The notes beneath the pieces were generated by a model. The model was not told where the DNA came from and ran no database searches. It saw only the letters and a program-made list of their open reading frames with translations. Of a stretch of DNA of 64,000 nt, positions 1-10,017 are shown in pieces. A program made the position numbers and the translations under genes. Within the stretch, counting starts at the first letter, position 1; every line of letters begins with the position of its first letter. This DNA is from Winogradskyella marina. Its GTDB lineage: Bacteria > Bacteroidota > Bacteroidia > Flavobacteriales > Flavobacteriaceae. The stretch spans positions 186,001 to 250,000 of the forward strand of contig NZ_JADOET010000002.1 of assembly GCF_015645385.1 (NCBI RefSeq), written 5' to 3'.

Positions 1-217
1 GCACATCTGGTGAGTTATTGGTATACACCAATTTCTGCTTGCCTTTATACTGGTAGGTATTAACATTCATATCAATTTCCATAGCATAATCGACATGTTG
101 TTGCCAATAACTACTTGTAGACGTATTCGTTGTTGTAACCGCTTTGATTGGCTTTTCAGTAGCACCACAAGAGGTTAATATTAAAATTGAAAAAAGGTTA
201 ATAATAAAATATCTCAT
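1..217 (-). CDS. M1-family metallopeptidase lipoprotein, N-terminal fragment
   Basis: This is the first 72 codons of a gene that continues past the left edge. The start is the ATG complementary to 215-217. The N-terminus is a lipoprotein signal, MRYFIINLFSILILTSCGAT, with the lipobox Cys at residue 17. The mature start contains SYWQQHVDYAMEIDMNVN followed by YKGKQKLVYTNNSPD. From memory this is the beginning of the N-terminal beta domain of flavobacterial M1 (aminopeptidase N-like) lipoproteins, which hydrolyse peptides at the cell surface or in the periplasm. The zinc site HExxH lies outside the window, so the family call rests on the N-terminus only. Same strand as the subtilase upstream of it, with an 18-base gap, so co-transcription is likely. 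Confidence 0.7.
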   Translation of the reverse strand, partial: MRYFIINLFSILILTSCGATEKPIKAVTTTNTSTSSYWQQHVDYAMEIDMNVNTYQYKGKQKLVYTNNSPDV

Positions 218-235
218 AAAAAAAGGGTTTTCTTA

Positions 236-1837
236 TTATAATTTTGAAGCCATTATTAAGGCATTATACGCATTAACTATTTTACCAGTTGTAGATAAAT
301 CTGAAAATGATTTTACGTTAGATGAATCTCCACCAACAACCACTTTAGTTGTAATAGGTAAACCAGATTCTAAAATGACTTGTTTAACTTGTGCAGCCGT
401 TAATTTTGGATAGTAAGAACGTACTAAAGCTGCTACACCAGCAACTGCAGGTGCTGCCATTGATGTTCCACTTATACTTTTATATTCATTTTCTGGAAAT
501 GTAGAATAGATTGCAGATCCTGGTGCAAAAACATCAACATTCTTTTTTCCGTAATTAGAAAATCCTGAAACAATATTAGAACCATATTTAGAAGTTAAAG
601 AACCGACTCTAATATAGGTGTTAGAAACTTCAACAAAATTTACATTATCATCAGGGAAATTAGGCTCTACATCAATATTTTCACTTGAGTTTCCTGCTGC
701 ATGTACAAATACAACATCATTATCTGATGCGTATTTTATAGCATCTCTAACCCATTCTGCATGTGGAGAAAATGATTTACCAAAACTTCCGTTAATAACT
801 TTAGCTCCATTATCTACAGCATATCTAATGGCTAAAGCAACATCTTTATCGTACTCATCTCCGTTTGGAACAGCTCTAATAGACATAATTTCTACATTAT
901 TAGCAACACCATTAACTCCTAAACCGTTATTGCGTTCGGCTGCTATAATACCTGCAACGTGTGTACCATGAGATTCCGATTTTTTAACAGGTTTTACATT
1001 TCCGTTACCATAACCTATATCTGATAAATCATTAATATCATCACCAGTTGTACGACCAGAAAAATCTTTATTCAAGTTAAAATTTAAACGTTCATTTATA
1101 CTCACTAAAGCCTCATTAATTTCAACTTTAGCATCTGCTAAAGTAAGGTCGCTTGCATGCATTCCATTTGCGATTTGAACAGCCTGCATTATGGCTTGAT
1201 CTTCAGTTTCTATAGCGTTAACCTCTTCAATTGTATAATCACTTTTACCAAAGTGTTTTGTTAACGTTTCATGTGCACCATTTACAGCTTGTGCAATTTG
1301 GTCGTATTGCATTTTTCTACCGCTCCACATTTGGTAATCTTCCTCATATTGAGCTTTTGCTGCATCATAACTTGGATTAGACGTGTCACCAGAAGCTAAA
1401 ATACGTACAAACTCTAATTGCTCATCATAGGCATCTCCTAAGAAATTCCAACCATGTACATCATCTACATAACCATTGTTATCATCATCTTTTCCATTAT
1501 TAGGAATTTCGTCTTTATTTGTCCAAAGAACTCCGTTTAAGTCTTCATGATCGATGTCTACACCAGAATCTATAACCGCTACGATTACACTTTTACCTTT
1601 CTTATTTTTAATGATTTCGGTATAAGCTTTATCAACACTCATACCTGGAATAGTATCGTTTACAAGATCTAAATGTCCCCAATTCTTAGCTTCAGCATCT
1701 GTTAATTCTGTAACTTTTAGTGGAGCTGTATCTATGTTTTCAATTGGTGTAGAAAGGATTTCTCCTGTACTACCACATCCTAAAAATAATGTTCCTGCAA
1801 ATCCTAAATAGGCTATTACTCTATGATTAAATTTCAT
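236..1837 (-). CDS. Subtilisin-like serine peptidase (S8) lipoprotein with a large insertion
   Basis: A 533-aa secreted serine protease. The lipobox LFLGC puts the acylated Cys at residue 21. The catalytic triad is readable: Asp90 in VIVAVIDSGVD, His290 in ESHGTHVAG and Ser459 in SISGTSMAAP, with the oxyanion Asn in HAAGNSS near 383. In classical subtilisins Asp and His are about 30 residues apart; here they are 200 apart. The insert (about 100-285) begins with an acidic, Asn/Asp-rich stretch (NGKDDDNNGYVDD, possibly calcium binding) and continues as a mostly helical, charged segment. No C-terminal sorting domain is visible, which fits lipid anchoring. The gene lies 18 bases upstream of the M1-type peptidase on the same strand, suggesting a small secreted-protease operon. 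Its specific substrate is unknown. Confidence 0.9.
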   Translation of the reverse strand: MKFNHRVIAYLGFAGTLFLGCGSTGEILSTPIENIDTAPLKVTELTDAEAKNWGHLDLVNDTIPGMSVDKAYTEIIKNKKGKSVIVAVIDSGVDIDHEDLNGVLWTNKDEIPNNGKDDDNNGYVDDVHGWNFLGDAYDEQLEFVRILASGDTSNPSYDAAKAQYEEDYQMWSGRKMQYDQIAQAVNGAHETLTKHFGKSDYTIEEVNAIETEDQAIMQAVQIANGMHASDLTLADAKVEINEALVSINERLNFNLNKDFSGRTTGDDINDLSDIGYGNGNVKPVKKSESHGTHVAGIIAAERNNGLGVNGVANNVEIMSIRAVPNGDEYDKDVALAIRYAVDNGAKVINGSFGKSFSPHAEWVRDAIKYASDNDVVFVHAAGNSSENIDVEPNFPDDNVNFVEVSNTYIRVGSLTSKYGSNIVSGFSNYGKKNVDVFAPGSAIYSTFPENEYKSISGTSMAAPAVAGVAALVRSYYPKLTAAQVKQVILESGLPITTKVVVGGDSSNVKSFSDLSTTGKIVNAYNALIMASKL

Positions 1838-1863
1838 GTTTTTTGTATTGTTTTTTTATGCTT

Positions 1864-2751
1864 TTAGTTAAATAGTTCGTTTGTTGTATATGTGTCGTTT
1901 AGTCGCACTCCTTTTTCAGTGTGCTTAACGGTTATAATTTCGTTATGTGCATCGTGTTCTAAGAACAAATAAAAGTTGTTATCTGCTGCCATGTTTAAAA
2001 ACAACTCTTTTTCGTCTAGTGTTAACAAAGGTCTGGTATCATAACCCATTACAAATGGCAGTGGTAAGTGACCAACGGTTGGCAATAAATCTGCCATAAA
2101 ACAAATGGTTTTTCCTTTGTATTGTATCATAGGAATCATTTGTTTATCGGTATGACCATTGGCAAAAAACAGATCAAATCCTAAGTCACAATTTTTTAAA
2201 ATATGCGACTCTGGAACATCAGTAAATTTTAATTGACCACTGTCTTCCATTGGTAAAATATTTTCCTTAAGAAATGAAGCTACTTCACGTCTATTAGGTT
2301 CTGTTGCCCATTTCCAATGATCGGCATTACTCCAGAAATTAGCATTTTTAAAAGCAGGCTCATATCCTGTTCGATCTTTATTCCATTGAATACTGCCTCC
2401 ACAATGATCAAAATGAAGATGCGTCATAAACACATCTGTTATATCATCGCGATGAAACCCATGCGACGCTAAGGATTTGTCAATAGAGTCATCACCATAA
2501 AGAAAATAATAACCGTAGAATTTATCGCTTTGTTTATTGCCCATTCCGGTATCTATTAAAATAAGGCGATTACCATCTTCAATTAACAAACAACGTGCTG
2601 CAATATCTATCATATTGTTGTTGTCTGCCGGATTGGTACGTTGCCACAAAGATTTCGGAACAACACCAAACATAGCACCTCCATCGAGTTTAAAGTTTCC
2701 AGATTGAATAGGGTATAACTGCATTGGCAAAAATTTTGTAAAGTTTTGCAA
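1864..2751 (-). CDS. MBL-fold metallo-hydrolase
   Basis: A 295-aa metallo-beta-lactamase-fold protein. The metal motif HxHxDH is present in VFMTHLHFDHCGGS, with further ligand candidates in FFANGHTDKQM, FMADLLPT and FLEHDAHNE. It has no signal peptide, so it is probably cytoplasmic. The general layout resembles the lactonase/hydrolase branch (N-acyl homoserine lactonase-like), but this is a broad superfamily and the substrate cannot be read from the sequence. The first Met gives MQNFTKFLPMQLYPI; the second Met (residue 10, start at 2724) fits family N-termini better (MQLYPIQSGNFKLDGGAMFG) and may be the true start. It sits 26 bases upstream of the subtilase start on the same strand. Confidence 0.82.
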   Translation of the reverse strand: MQNFTKFLPMQLYPIQSGNFKLDGGAMFGVVPKSLWQRTNPADNNNMIDIAARCLLIEDGNRLILIDTGMGNKQSDKFYGYYFLYGDDSIDKSLASHGFHRDDITDVFMTHLHFDHCGGSIQWNKDRTGYEPAFKNANFWSNADHWKWATEPNRREVASFLKENILPMEDSGQLKFTDVPESHILKNCDLGFDLFFANGHTDKQMIPMIQYKGKTICFMADLLPTVGHLPLPFVMGYDTRPLLTLDEKELFLNMAADNNFYLFLEHDAHNEIITVKHTEKGVRLNDTYTTNELFN

Positions 2752-2881
2752 AGTACTAAAAGCTTAAAGACTAATTGTTGTTAGCCTTAATAAATTAGAG
2801 GATATTTAACAATTAAGACTTATATATTCGCTTTTCTATTCTAAAAAATATTTACTTTTAGAATGACAAAATGAATTAGCG

Positions 2882-3247
2882 ATGAAACAGATACCAAAGT
2901 CTCCATTAAAAATGAAGAAAATTAAGTTGTTGCGTTTTGGTCGGGATTTTAAACCCGATCAACAAGTTATCTTACGCGACTACTTAGCCATAGAACGAAC
3001 ACGTTTAGCTAACGAGCGAACGCTTTTGTCTTATATCCGATCTTCGCTGTATTTATTGTTAGGTGCTATTGCGTTATATCAACTTAAAGAATTTGCGAAT
3101 TTTCAATACTTAGCGCTTACAGCAATTATATTTAGTGTGGTCTTTTTTATTATTGGCGTTTACAGGTTTACCTTATTAAAGAAGAGTTTAAAACGGGTGT
3201 ATTATAAATCTGAAGAAAAAGAAGAAGCACAAAAGAAAGAGGAATAA
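2882..3247 (+). CDS. DUF202 membrane protein
   Basis: A 121-aa inner-membrane protein with the DUF202 (YidH-like) signature: the amphipathic LRDYLAIERTRLANERTLLS with the conserved ANERTLL, then YIRSSL leading into membrane spans at about 55-72 and 79-98. The C-terminus is a short charged tail rich in Lys and Glu. The molecular function of DUF202 is not established. It is followed 83 bases later by the antiporter on the same strand, so the two may be co-expressed. A second in-frame Met (residue 11) is an alternative start. Confidence 0.85.
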   Translation: MKQIPKSPLKMKKIKLLRFGRDFKPDQQVILRDYLAIERTRLANERTLLSYIRSSLYLLLGAIALYQLKEFANFQYLALTAIIFSVVFFIIGVYRFTLLKKSLKRVYYKSEEKEEAQKKEE

Positions 3248-3330
3248 CGAGAACACACAATCTTCACACGATTTAATTTGAAAGGATCTATAAAAATAGA
3301 ATTTAGTACTTTCACGCAAAATGTAAATAG

Positions 3331-5211
3331 ATGTTAGAATTAGCAGGAATTATAATCCTTGGAATATTAGCACAATGGGTCGCTTGGAAATTTAAAATTC
3401 CGGCAATTTTACCCTTAATATTAATAGGATTATTGGTTGGACCGATTGCAGCTGAGTTTTTAAGTGAAGATAAAACCAAGTGGATAGAACCTATTTGGAA
3501 TGGCACAAATGGACTATTTCCAGGCGATAGTTTGTACTACTTTGTATCGCTTGCCATAAGTATCATTTTATTTGAAGGTGGATTAACCTTAAAACGTTCC
3601 GAAATTAAAAATGTAGGACCTGTTATTACCAAATTAATAACTGTCGGTTCTGCTATTACCTTCTTTGGAGCTGGTATTGTAGCACATTATACCTTTAATT
3701 TAAGTTGGGATTTATCATTTCTGTTCGCAGGTCTTATTATTGTTACAGGACCAACAGTGATTACTCCTATTCTACGAAATATTCCACTTAAAAAGGATGT
3801 CTCAACCGTTTTAAAATGGGAAGGTATTCTTATCGATCCTATTGGCGCCTTAGTGGCCGTTTTAGTCTTTGAGTTTATAAGTGTTGGAGGAGATAGTGGT
3901 TTTACCAAAACAGCTTTAATGGAATTTGGTAAAATTGTATTATTTGGTACCACATTCGGATTTACATTTGCACACGCTTTAGCCTTTGCTATTAATAAAA
4001 AATTGATTCCGCATTATTTATTAAATGTGGTATCACTTTCAACAGTACTACTTGTTTTTGTTGAATCAGAATTATTTGCGCACGAATCTGGGTTACTTGC
4101 TGTGGTTGTTATGGGCATGGTTTTAGGAAATAGTAAATTAGACAACCTTAAGGAACTGCTTTACTTTAAAGAATCGTTGAGTGTATTATTGATTTCAATT
4201 TTATTTATTCTTTTGGCAGCAAACATTGATATTGAAGACTTAATGCTGCTATACACTTGGGATACGGTTATACTTTTTGCTATCGTTGTCTTTGTTGTAA
4301 GACCATTAGCGGTTTTTGTAAGTACGCATGGCTCTAAACTTAAACTCAACGAAAAAGTATTTATAAGTTGGGTTGGTCCTCGTGGTATTGTAGCAGCTGG
4401 TATCGCTTCACTTTTTGGAAGCAAATTAATGAAACAAGGTGTTGAAGGTGCAGAATACATTACTCCTTTGGTCTTTATGATTGTTTTAGGAACTGTTTTA
4501 TTAAATGCCACAACAGCACGTTTATTTGCAAGATTAGTTGGTGTGTTTTTAAAGAAATCTAATGGAATTTTAATCGTTGGAGCGTCAAAATTATCGCGAT
4601 TGTTAGGACATTATTTAGTTAATAATGGTAGGCATGTTGTATTAATAGATAGCAATCAAAATAATATAGATAAGGCTGAAGAATTAGGTTTAGAAGCCTT
4701 AAGCAGTAATATTTACGCAGATACCTTGTCAGATAATATTGAACTTAATGATGTAGGTTATATTATGGCTATGACGGGCAACTCGGACATTAACGCCTAC
4801 GTTATTGAAAAATTTAGTAAAGACTTTGGTGAAAATGGCTCGTATAGATTGGTCACTTCAGATGAGATGAATAATCCTGAAAATAGCCCAAAAGAAGGTC
4901 TGTTTTCTCCTACTGATGACTATATTAATTTAACAGAGGTCATTCGTAAATATCCTGCTATTCAAGAAATAGATATACATGATGTAGCGCACTATGAAGG
5001 TTTAATGGAAATGGCAAGTAAGGATAAGTACATTATTCCATTATTTATAAAAGATGATGAAGGCATGCTTCATATTATTTCTGTACATAATACAAGAAGC
5101 GATATTGTAGGACAAAACTTTATGTTGGTGTATTTAGGGAAGCCTTTTGATGTTGAAAAGGTATCTACTGAAGATTATTCAGCGCCTCCGACAGATTCAA
5201 TTTCTAATTAG
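3331..5211 (+). CDS. Cation/proton antiporter (CPA family) with TrkA-N domain
   Basis: A 626-aa integral membrane protein. Residues 1-400 contain about 12 hydrophobic segments of the Na+/H+ exchanger fold, including FEGGLTL, FAGLIIVTGPTVITP and the conserved block WVGPRGIVAAGIASLF. Residues about 405-525 form a cytoplasmic TrkA-N nucleotide-binding domain (GILIVGASKLSRLLGHYLV, then VVLIDSN at the end of the second strand). The C-terminus (about 545-615) looks like a small regulatory domain. It would exchange Na+ or K+ for protons in pH and salt homeostasis; ion choice cannot be deduced. Transcription probably ends at the perfect hairpin just after the gene. The start overlaps no upstream gene and is the first Met of the conserved MLELAGIIILG. 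Confidence 0.9.
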   Translation: MLELAGIIILGILAQWVAWKFKIPAILPLILIGLLVGPIAAEFLSEDKTKWIEPIWNGTNGLFPGDSLYYFVSLAISIILFEGGLTLKRSEIKNVGPVITKLITVGSAITFFGAGIVAHYTFNLSWDLSFLFAGLIIVTGPTVITPILRNIPLKKDVSTVLKWEGILIDPIGALVAVLVFEFISVGGDSGFTKTALMEFGKIVLFGTTFGFTFAHALAFAINKKLIPHYLLNVVSLSTVLLVFVESELFAHESGLLAVVVMGMVLGNSKLDNLKELLYFKESLSVLLISILFILLAANIDIEDLMLLYTWDTVILFAIVVFVVRPLAVFVSTHGSKLKLNEKVFISWVGPRGIVAAGIASLFGSKLMKQGVEGAEYITPLVFMIVLGTVLLNATTARLFARLVGVFLKKSNGILIVGASKLSRLLGHYLVNNGRHVVLIDSNQNNIDKAEELGLEALSSNIYADTLSDNIELNDVGYIMAMTGNSDINAYVIEKFSKDFGENGSYRLVTSDEMNNPENSPKEGLFSPTDDYINLTEVIRKYPAIQEIDIHDVAHYEGLMEMASKDKYIIPLFIKDDEGMLHIISVHNTRSDIVGQNFMLVYLGKPFDVEKVSTEDYSAPPTDSISN

Positions 5212-5237
5212 AATGAATTAAAAGAACTAATTAAACT

Positions 5238-5271
5238 AAAAAAGATTCCTACAATAGCAGGAATCTTTTTT
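5238..5271. terminator. Bidirectional rho-independent terminator
   Basis: A perfect 13-bp inverted repeat (AAAAAAGATTCCT and its complement) around an 8-base loop, with A- and T-runs at both sides. It lies between the converging antiporter and lepA genes and can end transcription from both. Confidence 0.9.
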
Positions 5272-5307
5272 GTTTATAAATTTTGAGGTTTTAGCTAAAA
5301 ATGACCG

Positions 5308-7104
5308 TTAATCATTCAGTTTTAAAACCGCCATAAATGCTTGTTGCGGTATTTCTACATTACCTACTTGGCGCATACGTTTTTTACCTTTTTTCTGCTT
5401 TTCTAATAACTTACGTTTACGAGAAATATCACCACCATAACACTTAGCAGTTACATCTTTACGCAGTGCTTTTACGGTTTCACGTGCTATAATTTTAGCA
5501 CCAATGGCAGCTTGAATAGGAATATCGAACTGTTGTCTTGGAATTAATTCCTTCAACTTTTCACACATCTTTTTACCAATATGATGGGCGTTGTCTGCGT
5601 GAATTAATGCTGAAAGCGCATCTACCGGTTGTGCATTTAATAACACATCTAAACGTACTAGTTTAGACACCTTCATGCCAATTGGAGAATAATCGAAAGA
5701 GGCATAACCTTTAGATACGGTTTTTAAACGATCGTAAAAATCGAAAACAATTTCGGCTAATGGCATTTCAAAAATTAACTCAACACGTTCTGTGGTTAAA
5801 TACGTTTGATTTACAATCATACCACGCTTCTCAATACAAAGACTCATTACGTTACCTACAAAATCAGCCTTAGTAATAATGGTCGCTTTTATAAACGGTT
5901 CCTCAACACGATTAATAGTCGTTGGTTCTGGTAAATCACTTGGATTATTTACAATAAAAGGAACGTCTGGTTCTTTATTGGTATAAGCATAATAAGACAC
6001 GTTAGGAACCGTAGTAATTACAGTCATATCAAACTCGCGCTCTAAACGTTCTTGAATGATTTCCATGTGTAACATGCCTAAAAACCCACAACGGAAACCA
6101 AAACCTAAAGCAGCAGAACTTTCTGGCTGAAAGACCAAAGAGGCATCATTAAGTTGTAGTTTTTCCATAGAGTTTCTTAACTCTTCATAATCTTCCGTAT
6201 CCACCGGATAAATACCAGCAAATACCATGGGTTTTACATCTTCAAAACCTTCAACAATATTAGTGGTTGGATTAGCAAAATCTGTAATAGTATCACCAAC
6301 TTTTACTTCTTTCGCTGTTTTTATTCCTGTAATTAAATAACCTACATCACCTGCTTTTACACTTTGTTTTGGAATTTGATTGAGTTTTAAAGTCCCTACT
6401 TCATCGGCGAAATATTCCTTATCTGTGGCGACGAATTTAATTTTTTGTCCTTTTTTAATTTCACCATTAAAGACTCTAAAATAGGTTTCAATACCTCTAA
6501 ATGTATTGTAAACAGAATCAAAAATCAGCGCTTGAAGCGGTTCGTCCACATTACCTTGTGGTGCCGGAATACGTTCAATAATAGCTTTTAAAATGTTTTC
6601 GACACCAAAGCCTGTTTTTCCACTAGCGTGAATCACTTCTTCAGGGTCGCAACCCAAAAGATCAACGATATCATCAGTAACTTCTTCAGGATTAGCACTT
6701 GGTAAATCTACTTTATTCAATACCGGAATGATTTCTAAATCATTCTCTAAAGCCAAGTATAAATTAGAAATGGTTTGTGCTTGTATGCTTTGTGCAGCAT
6801 CAACAATTAGTAACGCCCCTTCGCAAGCAGCAATAGAACGAGAAACTTCATATGAAAAATCAACGTGACCTGGAGTATCAATAAGGTTAAGAACATATTT
6901 TTCACCATCGAGTATATAATCCATTTGTATGGCATGCGACTTAATAGTAATACCACGTTCGCGTTCTAAGTCCATTGAGTCTAAAAGTTGGGCTTGTTGT
7001 TCGCGAGCAGTTACAGAACCTGTTGTATCTAATAGTCGATCTGCTAAGGTACTTTTTCCGTGGTCAATATGTGCAATAATGCAAAAATTACGTATGTTTT
7101 TCAT
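5308..7104 (-). CDS. lepA: Elongation factor 4 (LepA), ribosome back-translocase GTPase
   Basis: A 598-aa translational GTPase of the usual LepA length. The G1 motif is AHIDHGKST (11-19), followed by switch regions with [13 protein letters not shown]3 DTPGHVDF and G4 NKVDLP. The LepA-specific C-terminal domain is clear, with [35 protein letters not shown] and a basic end [21 protein letters not shown]. LepA binds stalled or early-stage ribosomes and acts in translation initiation and elongation under stress. It is convergent with the antiporter and has its own start region. Nothing is unusual about this copy. Confidence 0.98.
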   Translation of the reverse strand: MKNIRNFCIIAHIDHGKSTLADRLLDTTGSVTAREQQAQLLDSMDLERERGITIKSHAIQMDYILDGEKYVLNLIDTPGHVDFSYEVSRSIAACEGALLIVDAAQSIQAQTISNLYLALENDLEIIPVLNKVDLPSANPEEVTDDIVDLLGCDPEEVIHASGKTGFGVENILKAIIERIPAPQGNVDEPLQALIFDSVYNTFRGIETYFRVFNGEIKKGQKIKFVATDKEYFADEVGTLKLNQIPKQSVKAGDVGYLITGIKTAKEVKVGDTITDFANPTTNIVEGFEDVKPMVFAGIYPVDTEDYEELRNSMEKLQLNDASLVFQPESSAALGFGFRCGFLGMLHMEIIQERLEREFDMTVITTVPNVSYYAYTNKEPDVPFIVNNPSDLPEPTTINRVEEPFIKATIITKADFVGNVMSLCIEKRGMIVNQTYLTTERVELIFEMPLAEIVFDFYDRLKTVSKGYASFDYSPIGMKVSKLVRLDVLLNAQPVDALSALIHADNAHHIGKKMCEKLKELIPRQQFDIPIQAAIGAKIIARETVKALRKDVTAKCYGGDISRKRKLLEKQKKGKKRMRQVGNVEIPQQAFMAVLKLND

Positions 7105-7391
7105 GTCTCTTTTCTAAGGCAATAACTAATTGGCAAAAGTACATGAAATTTTTCATTTGAATTTTTTTAAGTTTTCAAATTATATAAATTTTATGGGCTA
7201 ACGAAATGGTTACTGAGGTGAAGCTAAATTTTAGACGGTTTAAGGTTGTTAATTTAAGATTTTACTAAAGTAACAGCGTTGATTTCTTGTGCTTTACCGC
7301 ATCAAATACAATAATTAAAAACATTTACAATTACGGAAAAACCTCAGTAAATTGTAAAAAACTATTTATATATTGCATGCAAACCTATTTT

Positions 7392-9809
7392 ATGCTTTTT
7401 CGCTTGCGCCTCTTTTGCTGTGTCGTTATATCAATGCTTTCACATGTAGTGTTTGCTCAAGACTATTCTGTTTCTGGCCGTGTAATTGATGCAAATAACA
7501 AGCCAATTGAATTTGCAACGGTTGTTATTTTAACAGAAAGTGAAGGTGATTACTTAAAAGGAACATCGACAGATGACACAGGTTTTTTTAATTTAAGTAA
7601 GCTCTCAGAAACCACGCTTTATCTCAAAATTAGCTTCATTGGTTTTGAAGAATTTCATCAAAAAATTGTCCTTACAGGTCATTTAGATTTAAAAACCATT
7701 CAGCTTAATGATATTCCAGAAAGTTTAAGTGAAGTCACAGTAGTGGCTAAAAAACCAACCGTTACCCGTAAACCTGACCGCTTAATTTTTAATGTTGAAA
7801 ATACCGCTTTATCAGAAGGTTCTACGCTAAGTGTATTAAAAAATACGCCAGGCATTATTGTGTCTGAAGGGAGTATAAATATAAAAAGCGCACCAGCTGC
7901 AGTGTATATTAATAACCGACGCGTGCAGTTGACTTCAGATGAACTTATGAGCTTATTAGAAAGCGCACCAGCAAATAGTATAAAATCAGTTGAGGTGATT
8001 ACAAATCCGCCTGCCAGTTACGATGCCGATTCAGGTTCTGTGATTAATATTATAATGAGTAAAAATTTGGTTACAGGCTATAGAGGCTCTGTGTTTACTA
8101 ACTATACACAAGGTGTTTTTCCAAGATATAATGCTGGTACTAGCCATTATTTCAAAAATAATAAGGTGAACTTAAATGTGAACTATAATTATACCAATCA
8201 GAAAATCAACAGAGCGCATGATGATACGGTGAATTATTTAGACAATTCAAATGAAATTGAACAAATTTGGGACTCTAACACCAATAGAAATTCCTGGACC
8301 GAAAACCATAATCTTAATCTTAATTTCGACTATTATATTAATGACAAAAACACATTGAGTCTAACTAGCACAGGACTTTATACGCCAAATTTTAAATATA
8401 AGATTAAAAACAACACAGCTATTACGGATGAAAATTTGAATTTCTTATCACGTTTTACAGCCGATAATTTGTCTAGAGATAACAAATTCAATATTGGTAC
8501 AGATTTAATTTTTAGACACGATTTTGATAATAGTGCAAGTCTAACATTTAACGCTCATCATACCATTTATGATTACGAACGAGATCAAAATGTACTAACC
8601 AATAATTTTGATACTAATAACCAATTTGATGGTAGTTCTGAGTTTAACACCAATGCCAATCAAAACACCAATATTATGACTGGTAAAGTGGATTACAGTC
8701 TACCGATTAATGACAGCTCTAATTTTGAGGTTGGTGTAAAATACTCTAATGTAAATACGGAAAGTGACATTACCAAATTTGATATTATTGGTACATCTGA
8801 AATAATAGACGTTAACAATACAGACGCGTTTAAGTATGAAGAAAATGTCTTTGCAGCTTATACGAACTATGTAAAATCTTGGAGTAAGTGGAATTTTAAT
8901 CTAGGATTAAGAGTAGAGCAAACTAATGTTGAAGGAGAATCTTTAACCTTAAACGAAACTAATACGCAAGACTATTTAGATTGGTTTCCTAATGCAAGTG
9001 TATCGTATCAATTATTAGAAGATGTAAGTATTTATGGAACATATAAACGCAGTATTGAAAGACCAAGTTATACGGACTTAAATCCTTTTACATTCTTTTT
9101 AAATGAAAATACAGTGGTATTAGGAAATCCTAATTTGATGCCCATGTATAGAGATCATTATAAAATAGGAACTAACTTTTTAGAACACTTTACAGTAGAA
9201 GCGTATTATATGGATTTCGATGGCGATATCGTAGAATTACCACGACAAAACAACGCTACAAATACCATTGCATATACACCAACAAATCTCGAGAAAAAAA
9301 TAGAGTATGGTTTCGACTTTGTTTTCGATTATTATCCAACCAATACCTGGAACCTTTATTTTGTGACGTCTTTCTATAATATTTCCGAAGAATCTAATTT
9401 TGGTGAAGGCTTTGTAGAACAAGACCAATGGTCTAATTACAGTGTTTTGTACAATAGTGTAGCGTTCTTAAAAGACCAAAGTTTAAATATGAGCTTGGCT
9501 TTCACTTGGGTTGGTAAAAACTTACAACAATTTCAAACAGTTGAAGATCGTTTGGTTTCAGAGTTGAGTATTTCAAAATCTATTTTTAAGAAAAAAGGAG
9601 TTATTTCTTTAGCAGTCGAAGACTTTTTTAATCTACAAGACCAAGAAACATCCATAAGGTATTTAAATCAGTCAAGCTCTAGTATTGTTGATAGCGATAA
9701 TAGATATATTAAATTAGGCTTCCGTTATAACTTTGGAAACACCAAATTAAGCACCAACGAGCGTGCAACGAGTGCAGAAGAGCGTCAACGTCTTAAAGAC
9801 ATGCAGTAG
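7392..9809 (+). CDS. TonB-dependent receptor-like outer-membrane beta-barrel protein
   Basis: An outer-membrane protein of about 805 aa. I take the ATG at 7392 because it opens directly into a signal peptide (MLFRLRLFCCVVISMLSHVVF, then AQ); ATG 7377 is an alternative, and longer extensions need a TTG start. After cleavage there is a CarboxypepD_reg-like domain (DYSVSGRVIDANNKPIEFAT), a plug-like segment (SVLKNTPGIIVSEGSINIK, VYINNRRVQL), and a long C-terminal barrel rich in Asn, Tyr and alternating aromatic residues, ending in a charged tail. The type matches the flavobacterial outer-membrane beta-barrel family related to TonB receptors but not the SusC class. No partner SusD gene is adjacent, so the ligand is unknown; peptides or metals are as likely as glycans. 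Confidence 0.88.
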   Translation: MLFRLRLFCCVVISMLSHVVFAQDYSVSGRVIDANNKPIEFATVVILTESEGDYLKGTSTDDTGFFNLSKLSETTLYLKISFIGFEEFHQKIVLTGHLDLKTIQLNDIPESLSEVTVVAKKPTVTRKPDRLIFNVENTALSEGSTLSVLKNTPGIIVSEGSINIKSAPAAVYINNRRVQLTSDELMSLLESAPANSIKSVEVITNPPASYDADSGSVINIIMSKNLVTGYRGSVFTNYTQGVFPRYNAGTSHYFKNNKVNLNVNYNYTNQKINRAHDDTVNYLDNSNEIEQIWDSNTNRNSWTENHNLNLNFDYYINDKNTLSLTSTGLYTPNFKYKIKNNTAITDENLNFLSRFTADNLSRDNKFNIGTDLIFRHDFDNSASLTFNAHHTIYDYERDQNVLTNNFDTNNQFDGSSEFNTNANQNTNIMTGKVDYSLPINDSSNFEVGVKYSNVNTESDITKFDIIGTSEIIDVNNTDAFKYEENVFAAYTNYVKSWSKWNFNLGLRVEQTNVEGESLTLNETNTQDYLDWFPNASVSYQLLEDVSIYGTYKRSIERPSYTDLNPFTFFLNENTVVLGNPNLMPMYRDHYKIGTNFLEHFTVEAYYMDFDGDIVELPRQNNATNTIAYTPTNLEKKIEYGFDFVFDYYPTNTWNLYFVTSFYNISEESNFGEGFVEQDQWSNYSVLYNSVAFLKDQSLNMSLAFTWVGKNLQQFQTVEDRLVSELSISKSIFKKKGVISLAVEDFFNLQDQETSIRYLNQSSSSIVDSDNRYIKLGFRYNFGNTKLSTNERATSAEERQRLKDMQ

Positions 9810-9904
9810 TAGATGGATAAACTTCTAAATCACTTTACAGGATTTTTGCAATGGCGACATTAGGTATAGCATTTTTATAAAAATACACTTTAGTGCGAGT
9901 TCAT

Positions 9905-9975
9905 TTGTGCCGTTAGGTACAACACCTAAATAAAAGTAGTTTTAGGCTGAAATATTGTTGTGCCTTTAGGTACAA
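9905..9975. repeat. Pair of short interrupted-palindrome repeats
   Basis: Two copies of an 18-mer, TTGTGCCGTTAGGTACAA at 9905-9922 and TTGTGCCTTTAGGTACAA at 9958-9975, lie 53 bases apart in the gap between two converging genes. They differ at one position and each is an imperfect inverted repeat. They look like a small dispersed REP-type element; no promoter or open frame is seen in this gap. Confidence 0.55.
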
Positions 9976-10017
9976 TATATCGGTTTAAGACACTTTGTTT
10001 CGTTCAAATGAAGTTAG

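Noticed and set aside
7287..7376. TTG-initiated N-terminal extension of the outer-membrane barrel protein
   Set aside because: It would place about 35 non-signal residues before an intact signal peptide; ATG 7392 (or 7377) fits secretion.
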